10,290 bases of DNA, from assembly GCA_001969505.1 (NCBI GenBank), contig LSSK01000939.1, positions 1 through 10,290 of the forward strand, given 5' to 3'. The number at the start of each line of letters is the position of its first letter. Position 1 is the first letter of the stretch. Positions 1 to 5,626 of the stretch are shown in pieces. The notes under the pieces were generated by a model. That model ran no database searches and was not told the DNA's origin. It saw nothing but the letters and a program-made list of their open reading frames with translations. The DNA is from Zancudomyces culisetae (Eukaryota > Kickxellomycota > Harpellomycetes > Harpellales > Legeriomycetaceae). Position numbers and translations under genes: made by a program.

Positions 1-1505
1 CTTGGATCATGACCGCGCCTTACAAGACAAAACTATACTCCCAGCCTCAGTTTTCATTGACAGTTTGATAACCACCAATCAGTTCCTTCTTGATGACCTT
101 GTCTTGCAAACCCAAAATGAACGAATAGAGTTAACTAAAAGGACTGAAAGTGAAGCAGCTAATAAACATCTCGCTGTAGGATCAACACCAGACAATCTCA
201 TTACTCTTGGAAATTTAGTCGTTGTACCTAAAGCATCAGTATTTAAAGTGATCAGTTCAAGGCATGATAGCAGGTTGACAGGCCATTATGGATACAAAAA
301 GACAGTTGAACTACTGAAAAGAGACTTCTAGTTCCCACATTTGCATCGTTCAGTCAAGGAATTCATCGCAGGTTGCGACAGATGCAACCGATCCAAGACC
401 TCAAGGAAGAAAAAACAAGGACTTCTTCAGCCATTACCCGCTCCTGATTCGCCATGGAAATCTATTTCAATGGATTTCATCACAGAGTTGCCCCCTTCAA
501 AAGGGAATACTACGATTTTAGTGGTTGTAGATCGGTTCAGTAAAATGAGCCATTTTATACCACTATAGAAACTGCCTTCATCTATGAAACTTCTGAAATC
601 ATTCTCAATAACATCATCAGACTTCACGGACTGCCTGAAGAGATCATCTCTGATCGAGGCTCTCAGTTTGCATCAAAGTTTTGGAAAGCTCTTTTCAACA
701 CTTTAGGTGTCAAAATTAAGCTCTCAACAGCGTTCCATCCTGAAACTGATGGACAAACTGAAAGAGTAAATCAGACTCTGGAGCAGTATCTACGTTGTTT
801 CTTGTCATATCAACAAGATAATTGGACAGATCTTCTGCCATTGGCAGAATTTGCCTACAACAACACTACTCACGAATCTACTGGATCATCTCCGTTCTTC
901 ATCAACTATGGATACCACCCACGCTTTGATCCACCTCTAATCGATAACCATGTTATGCCTTCTGTGGAAGAAAGAATCAATCAAATCCATCATATTTGGA
1001 AAGAAACCAATAGGCAGATCACTCTCGCTTCTTCAGCATCATAAAATCTGCAGAAAAGAAAAGAAGAAAAAATCCTGAATATACTATAGGTGAAAAAGTT
1101 TGGCTTCTAACAAAGAATATTCAGACTACTAGGCCTAGTAAAAAACTGGATTATAAGAAAATTGGACCATTCAAAATTATAGAAAAGCTCAGTGATTTAG
1201 TATACAAACTTGACCTCCCCGCCTCTATGAAAATTCACCTAGTCTTTCATGTTACACTATTGGATAAATACATACCGCCTACGAATTCTGTTCTTCCCGA
1301 ACCTCCTGAACCAATAATCGTCAACAATGAACTAGAATACGAAATTGAAGAAATCCAGGATTCAAAAATCTTAAGAAATAAAAAATACTATTTAGTACAT
1401 TGGAAAGGATACGACATCACCGAAAGAACTTGGGAGCTAATTGAAAACATATCCGCTGAGCGATTGCTGAAAGAATTTCATGAAAAATATACTAACAAAA
1501 TTTAA
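1..1505 (+). pseudogene. Ty3/gypsy chromovirus pol 3' part (integrase + chromodomain), decayed
   Basis: This is the C-terminal part of a retrotransposon polyprotein that would insert element cDNA into chromosomes; the RT and RNase H lie off the left edge or are lost. An integrase HHCC finger is seen (HDSRLTGH near 262-285, then CDRC near 374-385). The catalytic D, D, E residues sit in SMDF (Asp 473-475), SDRG (Asp 652-654) and TDGQTERVN (Glu 760-762). A GPF linker (GPY/F module) lies near 1163-1171. A chromodomain at about 1336-1450 carries YLVHWKGY and ERTWE, which is diagnostic of chromoviruses and is known to steer integration to modified chromatin. The gene is broken: an in-frame TAG at 329-331 where the family usually has Trp, a frame change near 560-568, another near 1040, then an open frame to TAA at 1503-1505. 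The identity is firm; loss of function is clear unless the indels are sequencing errors. Confidence 0.93.
1336..1450 (+). other. Chromodomain of the gypsy integrase
   Basis: About 38 residues at the C-terminus of the integrase match the chromodomain fold. They begin with YEIEEI, continue with a basic turn (ILRNKKYY), then YLVHWKGY and ERTWE, and end at ENI. The three aromatic positions of the methyl-lysine cage appear to be present (the Tyr of YEIEEI, the Trp of HWKGY and the Trp of ERTWE). Its place directly after the GPY/F module is the usual one for chromoviruses. It is in the last open frame of the element, so this domain itself is intact. Confidence 0.85.
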
Positions 1506-1527
1506 GAAGTTTTGATAAATTTAACTC

Positions 1528-1544
1528 AAAAAAAAAAAAAAAAA
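1528..1544 (+). repeat. A17 homopolymer just after the gypsy stop codon
   Basis: Seventeen consecutive A residues lie 23 bases after the pol stop codon. It could be simple slippage in AT-rich DNA or the mark of a polyadenylated copy. No AATAAA stands immediately before it. Confidence 0.9.
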
Positions 1545-1652
1545 TCTAACAACATGCAACATTCAACAATTAAGACCATAACAAAAGAAAAAATGAATAA
1601 TTTGAAAAAAATTATTTCAAATTTTTCAAAATAAGTTTATATATGCCAACTT

Positions 1653-1844
1653 TCCCTGACAAAATTAAAAAATTAAATCGAATGAACTCGCTTAATTTAT
1701 AAGCGAGTTAACTGTAAGATCGTCAGGGAGAAGACAAATATGCTGGTGAGAATGTGGGGCTATAGGCGACCAATGTGCGCAAGCGAAAGCGAGCACCGGA
1801 GCCTCCCACCTCTTCTAAATTTTCTTTAGGAAGCCGGTACTGAT
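1653..1844 (+). rRNA. Possible 3'-end fragment of a mitochondrial-type large-subunit rRNA
   Basis: A patch richer in GC than its surroundings carries several short motifs in the order found at the 3' end of bacterial/mitochondrial 23S-type rRNA. They are TCCCTGAC (1653-1660) pairing with GTCAGGGA (1722-1729), GAAGAC (1730-1735), TATAGGC (1761-1767), a TGTG...AAGCG block (1774-1784), GAGC (1791-1794) and CCGGTACTGAT (1834-1844). The E. coli counterparts recalled are TCCCTGAC, GAAGAC, GATAGGC, GTGTGTAAGCG, GAGC and CCGGTACTAAT. The loop between the first pair is expanded and has its own 10-bp hairpin, as fungal mitochondrial rRNAs often do. The sarcin-ricin loop that should precede it is not visible, so at most a fragment (for example a nuclear copy of mtDNA) is present. 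The comparison is from memory, not an alignment. Confidence 0.4.
1685..1709 (+). repeat. Perfect 10-bp stem, 5-base loop hairpin
   Basis: AACTCGCTTA (1685-1694) and its exact reverse complement TAAGCGAGTT (1700-1709) flank the loop ATTTA. It is nested inside the TCCCTGAC/GTCAGGGA pair at 1653-1729, giving a two-tier stem. That favours a structured RNA over a chance inverted repeat. Confidence 0.8.
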
Positions 1845-2640
1845 GCGCGGATCGCCGAATGGTGTGGCTCTCAACGTTAGTTTCGATTTAAAAATTCAAA
1901 GTCGAATTTCCCAAAATTCGATTTTTATAGATTTATATATGTTACGTTGTTGGTTTTCCCTTTGGCTGGACTATTCTTATTCATCCCGGCTTTACCAAAG
2001 GTAGGGTTCATTCTTTTTACTTTCTTTGTTAAAAAAAGGAGTAAGAGTTTTGTAAAAGTTTGTTTATTATGAAAATTTATCCTAAAGTGTTTTTAAAACT
2101 TGTAAGAAAAACTAATATATTAATGACTGTTTTAACGACTAGGTAATTTGGTAAGCCCCGCTAACAATCCTCTTTTTGGGTATGTATTAGCGTGTTCCAA
2201 ATCCTGTGTATATTTTCAGTATTTGTGTACTTAGTTTTTTCTTGAAATAGCTTTATTTGACTTTTTTTTGTTGAATAAAACGAAAAATCTGTTGTGTATC
2301 TCCTTTTTAATTGCTTTGTCCTCCACCGTTTCATATATAGAAAGTTCCAAAGCTCTTTAAAAATAAACTATTAACTTTTAATAAAGTATAAACCGAATAA
2401 AACCTTAAAAATAAGACATCTTTATACTATATTTGACATCGAATTTTGGAGTTCATTTTAGTTGAAGTTTTCTGCGTTTTTCGAAATGACAGTGAAAATC
2501 AATTAAATTTACATTTCCACATATATTAACATTATATTAAAAAAAAAAATCAAATCGAAAAAAAATAATAATTTTATAAAATTATTTTTTAAAAAACTTC
2601 AAATTGACATATAGTATCAAAGTAAACTTTTAATACTTCT
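1845..2640. other. Gene-free AT-rich stretch between rRNA-like patch and polypurine tract
   Basis: No reading frame of convincing length or composition is seen. Visible structure is limited to a 7-bp inverted repeat CCTTTGG (1959-1965) / CCAAAGG (1995-2001), and TTCGATTT repeated near 1883 and 1917. If the LTR at 2655 belongs to the gypsy element on the left, this would be part of its 3' untranslated region, unusually long at about 1.1 kb from the stop codon. That suggests foreign DNA has been added to it. Confidence 0.5.
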
Positions 2641-2642
2641 TT

Positions 2643-2650
2643 AAAGGGGG
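2643..2650 (+). other. Polypurine tract (AAAGGGGG) preceding an LTR
   Basis: AAAGGGGG followed by ATTA and then TGTAACAG is the usual arrangement just upstream of a gypsy 3' LTR, where the tract primes plus-strand cDNA synthesis. It is on the same strand as the chromovirus pol. Its sharp contrast with the surrounding A/T-only sequence supports the call. Confidence 0.6.
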
Positions 2651-2654
2651 ATTA

Positions 2655-2794
2655 TGTAACAGCCAATAATGTTATATCTTACTACCCAAAATTATATTAA
2701 AGTTTTCTTATTCTATATAATCATTTGTTTTATGCTTTGTTGTAATTCCCTACATATTACAAATAGTTTATTCAATAAATCTCGTTCTGTGACA
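2655..2794 (+). mobile_element. Candidate short 3' LTR of the gypsy element
   Basis: The segment begins TGTAACAG and ends CTGTGACA, a near-perfect (7 of 8) inverted pair of the TG...CA type that bounds LTRs. It sits 4 bases after a polypurine tract, has a TATA-like CTATATAATC near 2713, and has AATAAA at 2774-2779, close to where an R/U5 region would be. At about 140 bp it is short for a gypsy LTR. The 5' partner lies outside the window, so neither the ends nor a target duplication can be confirmed. Confidence 0.5.
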
Positions 2795-2806
2795 TGTACA
2801 TTAGTT

Positions 2807-2998
2807 CAAAATTGTCTCAAAATTTTAAGAATATTTTCAAAGATTACCTTCTCGCACAATATATCCAGAAATTATATGTTTTTTATATTATATAATGCAC
2901 AAATGTATATTCAGATTATATATAAACTGTATAATTATTGGTTAAAAATTCATTATGAAATTATAAATTGAAAAAATTTTAAAAATGAGACAATTTTG
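2807..2998. repeat. 13-bp perfect inverted repeat next to the Tc1-like element
   Basis: CAAAATTGTCTCA (2807-2819) is the exact reverse complement of TGAGACAATTTTG (2986-2998). Similarity continues weakly outside the core as AAAATTTT and TTTTCAA blocks after a 5-base gap. The right arm lies about 20 bp beyond the transposase stop codon, where a Tc1-like terminal inverted repeat would be. The left arm may be a terminus of a related, mostly deleted element. Confidence 0.6.
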
Positions 2999-3018
2999 GG
3001 AATTTTTCAAAAAAAACT

Positions 3019-3792
3019 TTAAAATTCAGTCCACCTTCCTTTAGACTTGATAACTGCCTCAACTCTTTTGGGCAAGCTATCTATATGACCAAGTAATGAT
3101 TCCACTGATATTAGATTCCATTCCGATTCTATAAGCTCACATAATTCGATCATCCCGGACGGAGGTTTACTGTATCTATTTAGGTGTCTTTTGATTATAG
3201 CCCATATAGATTCGATTGGGTTTAAGTCTGGAGATTGTGGCGGCCAGTCCAATGTATTATATTCCTGGTTTTCAAGCCAGCTGGTAACTAACTTCGCGGT
3301 ATGTTTAGGATCATAGTCAATAAAAATATTATTGACTTGGGATCCAACTTGTAGTACTTTATTGTATTGCTAAGCTCGTCTTTTAAAATGTTTAAATAAC
3401 CTTCCTTGTTTAACAATCCTTCTATTCGGCACATGTAGCCAGTTCCAAATGCTGTGATGCATCCCCAAATCATAATGATCCACCACCGTGTTTTACGGTC
3501 TGGTTAATATTGTGCGGCTGTAGACTCACACCATCACGAACCCAAGTCCATTCATTTCCATCAGATCCAAATCAATTGATTTTAGTTTCTTCGGACCAAA
3601 TTACTCGCCTCCAATCATCAGTAGTCCAGTGGCGATGAGATTTTGCGAATCTCAACCTTTTTGCAATACTTTTAAGGTTCAGTTTCGGTTATGAAGCCTT
3701 CTATTTGCAACAGCATTTAGTTCATTAAAAGCCCTATATATTGAGAAATTACTAGCCCAACGATATTATCAATTTCTAACTTCTTTTGTACC
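3019..3792 (-). pseudogene. Tc1/mariner-like transposase, catalytic C-terminal part, decayed
   Basis: This is the DDE-type cut-and-paste transposase of a Tc1-like element. Reading leftward: a short segment after the first helix-turn-helix, KSHRHWTTDDWRRVIWSEET (first catalytic motif), FGSDG, VKHGGG, MIWGC, DYDPKH (second catalytic motif; its first Asp is at 3316-3318), WPPQSPDLNPIESIW (third, Glu 3211-3213), and a stop at 3019-3021. The family's usual WSDE is WSEE here (codon 3590-3592), so the first catalytic Asp is Glu. There is a TGA at 3572-3574 where Arg (CGA) is common, frame changes near 3474 and 3320-3335, and further stops and a frame change upstream near 3680-3770. The N-terminus continues at 4671-4885 beyond an insertion. 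The identity is certain and the copy is inactive. Confidence 0.93.
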
Positions 3793-4250
3793 TGTCAGGA
3801 CCTGACACTAAGTACTATAATTATACTTGATACTTGATTTATTAAATAAAATACTATCGAATGAAAGTATTTTATTGCTAAAGATCTCCTTTGCAATAAA
3901 ATCCTTTCATTTATATAATTTACCTAAACAGAATTATAAAAATTAATCAAAATAAAACTAGAGAATGTTCAAACTAAAACATCGTAAATATTTTAACTGC
4001 AATATTTTTATGAATTGCAGTTATTGCAACATTCTCCACAACGGGTAAAATGTTTTATAAAATTTTTCAAATAAAATCATTTGTGAATGAATTTAATTTG
4101 CGGAGAGAATGTTTAAATAATTTAACATTTACTATTTTTTAGTATAATTAAAAATAGCAGTTATACATGATAAATCATGACAGTAACCAAGTGTTATGTA
4201 TACACATGTATCATAACATTATTGTTATTTAATACAATATTAAATAATCG

Positions 4251-4283
4251 ATATTAATGATATTAAATGTGAATCATTAATAT
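4251..4283. repeat. 11-bp perfect stem hairpin within the LTR-like insertion
   Basis: ATATTAATGAT (4251-4261) and ATCATTAATAT (4273-4283) are exact reverse complements with an 11-base loop. Because both arms are nearly pure A/T, chance is a real possibility. Confidence 0.6.
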
Positions 4284-4465
4284 TATTTTTTTATAATTTT
4301 ATTTTTAATTATATTTTAATTACTAGTTTAAAACATTATTATTGATACACATGATCTATATATATGTATCTTCATTATTACATTTTATATTAATGATGTA
4401 TACTTTATAGTTTATTATATTTAGTTTTATTTCTAGTTTAAGTTTTATATTAATAATTAAAACAT

Positions 4466-4527
4466 ACTTAATTGTATAAGACGAGATACAATTCCTTTTC
4501 ATGAACAATTAAGTTTGTCAATCTCGT
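4466..4527. repeat. Interleaved inverted repeats (A-B-A'-B')
   Basis: ACTTAATTGT (4466-4475) pairs with ACAATTAAGT (4505-4514). ACGAGAT (4481-4487) pairs with ATCTCGT (4521-4527). The pairs interlock rather than nest, the topology of an H-type pseudoknot. It lies inside the LTR-like insertion, just before its AATAAA at 4536. Confidence 0.7.
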
Positions 4528-4670
4528 TTAACAATAATAAAGATATTATTAACTAATATCATATTTTTACTGTGTGTTTTAAACTAGTATAATTAATAAT
4601 AACTTTAATAAATTAAATGTGGTTAGTTTGTTAATACCATCATTACTGTGTATAATATTGGAATCTAACA

Positions 4671-4885
4671 CCAAGTAGCAGATCGATACTCTCCAGATAA
4701 TATCATCGTAGTACACATTAGCTTGATTTGCGGTGAAAGCTTTGTTGGATGACCTCCTGAGTTAGCTTGGATATTATTACTCATATTAGCTTTAATTCTT
4801 GAAATTGTTGACTTGCTGACTCTACATGATATTGAGATCTGGCTATAACTTTTGCATTTCAGTTTAGCATTTTGGATTTTGCCAT
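4671..4885 (-). pseudogene. Tc1/mariner-like transposase, N-terminal helix-turn-helix part
   Basis: This is the DNA-binding N-terminus of the same transposase as at 3019-3792. An ATG at 4883-4885 opens a short frame, broken by TGA and a frame change near 4850-4860. Then SYSQISISCRVSKSTISRI reads as a helix-turn-helix, followed by SGGHPTKLSPQIK, the usual Gly-rich linker before the second HTH. The frame runs through SGEYRSATW to the insertion boundary at 4670/4671. Past the insertion the residues TKEVRN continue on the far side, so the two pieces were one gene. The region upstream of the ATG is AT-rich and is cut at 4982 by a second LTR-like sequence, so the element's own right terminal repeat is not securely located. 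Confidence 0.85.
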
Positions 4886-4981
4886 TCTTCTGGCTAGATA
4901 ACTTTTTATAATGTATAAAATAGGATTTTATTTATAAAATGTAGTACAATATGTGTTCCTAGTTTAAAAAGAATTGATTAT

Positions 4982-5150
4982 AGTCAGGACTTGACAACTA
5001 GTGATATTATTATTTTATTTTATATTTGAAAACATAGTTAAAAAAGTAGATATTTTGTTGCTATAGAATTGTATCAATAAATTCACTACGTGTTCATAGT
5101 TAATAACTAACTATCAAATTCGATAAAAATTTAACGACAATAAATAACTG
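4982..5150 (+). mobile_element. Diverged second copy of the LTR-family start
   Basis: AGTCAGGACTTGACA (4982-4996) matches the LTR-like start at 3793 in 13 of 15 positions. Similarity carries on: CTAGTGATATTATTAT against CTAAGTACTATAATTAT, then AAAGTAGATATTTTGTTGCTA against AAAGTATTTTATTGCTA, then an ATAAAAATTTAA...AATAAATAACTGG block against ATAAAAATTAA...AATAAAACTAG. The copy is in the same orientation as the first. Its right end could not be located, so the end coordinate is approximate. The match is by eye in AT-rich sequence. Confidence 0.42.
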
Positions 5151-5232
5151 GGCATGAAAAAAAGTAGTACAACTCGATATATAATGTAATTTAATATGGA
5201 GTTGAGGGTTATGGAATTGAAAAAAGAATATG

Positions 5233-5246
5233 AACCAATATTGGTT
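5233..5246. repeat. 14-bp perfect palindrome
   Basis: AACCAATATTGGTT reads the same on both strands without a spacer. It directly precedes the imperfect tandem units at 5251-5360. Confidence 0.85.
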
Positions 5247-5250
5247 TACC

Positions 5251-5360
5251 CAAAATGTGGATATTTTCTTTTTTCTCAAAATGTGGTAAATTTTGATTTT
5301 ACCCAAAATTAATTTCATTTTTGATTAGCCCCAAAAACGAATATAATTTTGGGTTTCCCC
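5251..5360. repeat. Imperfect 26-30 bp tandem units beginning CAAAA
   Basis: Four consecutive units start at 5251 (CAAAATGTGG), 5277 (CAAAATGTGG), 5304 (CAAAATTAAT) and about 5331 (CCAAAAACGA), each followed by a T-rich half. TTTACCCAAAAT occurs at 5245-5256 and 5298-5309. The last unit contains AATTTTGGGT (5345-5354), which pairs with ACCCAAAATT at 5301-5310. The reverse complement near 5291-5323 shares AAAAATGA and AATTTTGGG with 2981-3000, so part of it may be the right end of the Tc1-like element. That reading is weak in low-complexity sequence. Confidence 0.5.
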
Positions 5361-5364
5361 TAAA

Positions 5365-5385
5365 TGTCATGATTGGATCATGACA
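5365..5385. repeat. Hyphenated palindrome with 9-bp arms
   Basis: TGTCATGAT (5365-5373) and ATCATGACA (5377-5385) are exact reverse complements around TGG. It looks like a dimeric protein-binding site or a transposon end. It lies a few bases after the tandem units. Confidence 0.8.
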
Positions 5386-5425
5386 ATTATTTTACATAGA
5401 TTAATATATATTTAATAAATTTTTG

Positions 5426-5619
5426 AAAAATGTTCATAACTGTTTCAATGTTTAATTTGTAAAATATTAATTATCTCGATCGTTTTTTAGCTAATTTGTA
5501 TAATTTAACTTTAAGTCTATGAGATACTAATTTATTATATTATGTATAAACTAAGTTTCTAAGTATATTATTGGTAATAAATTACAATAGAACATTTTTT
5601 AGCAAACATTGAAACAGTT
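5426..5619. repeat. 16-bp and 10-bp interleaved inverted repeats (possible small MITE-like unit)
   Basis: AACTGTTTCAATGTTT (5438-5453) is the exact reverse complement of AAACATTGAAACAGTT (5604-5619). AAAAATGTTC (5426-5435) pairs exactly with GAACATTTTT (5590-5599). The order is X-Y-X'-Y', so the pairs interlock. The 182-bp block bounded by the 16-bp arms has no coding capacity and stops just before the first LINE codons, so it could be a small non-autonomous element or the LINE insertion site. Confidence 0.7.
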
Positions 5620-5626
5620 TGAGACT

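Larger units (their letters stand above)
3793..4670 (+). mobile_element. LTR-like element (solo LTR?) inserted into the Tc1-like transposase
   Basis: This 878-bp AT-rich block has no coding capacity and exactly separates two halves of one transposase gene. It starts TGTCAGG and ends CTAACA, the short imperfect inverted TG...CA ends of an LTR. The first 15 bases are a palindrome (TGTCAGG, A, CCTGACA). An AATAAA lies at 4536-4541. A diverged sequence resembling its first part recurs at 4982, which supports a repeat family. No 5-bp target duplication is seen: the left flank is GTACC and the right flank CCAAG. Strand is assigned from the recurring copy and the poly(A) signal, so it is tentative. 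It could instead be a non-autonomous DNA element. Confidence 0.6.

Noticed and set aside
1848-1895. tRNA-like D-arm GCCGAATGGTGTGGC
   Set aside because: The arm resembles a Ser/Leu tRNA D-stem, but no anticodon stem or T-arm with a GTTCGA-type loop follows at the right distance.
2669-2971. 100-codon plus-strand ORF rich in Ile, Asn, Tyr and Phe
   Set aside because: It spans the candidate LTR and the adjoining inverted repeat, has the composition of translated AT-rich DNA and shows no motif.
3793-3807. Helitron 3' end reading of the terminal palindrome
   Set aside because: The hairpin is at the very end rather than about 10 bases before a CTRR terminus, and no matching TC start is seen at the other end.
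3792-4671. The LTR-like block as a minus-strand intron (GT...AG can be placed at its ends)
   Set aside because: Removing it that way puts the transposase out of frame, introns of this size are not expected in Tc1-like genes, and the TGT...ACA ends plus a second family copy favour an insertion.
5100-5318. 72-codon minus-strand ORF
   Set aside because: It covers the imperfect tandem units and AT-rich flank; its Lys/Ile/Phe composition is what such DNA gives by chance.
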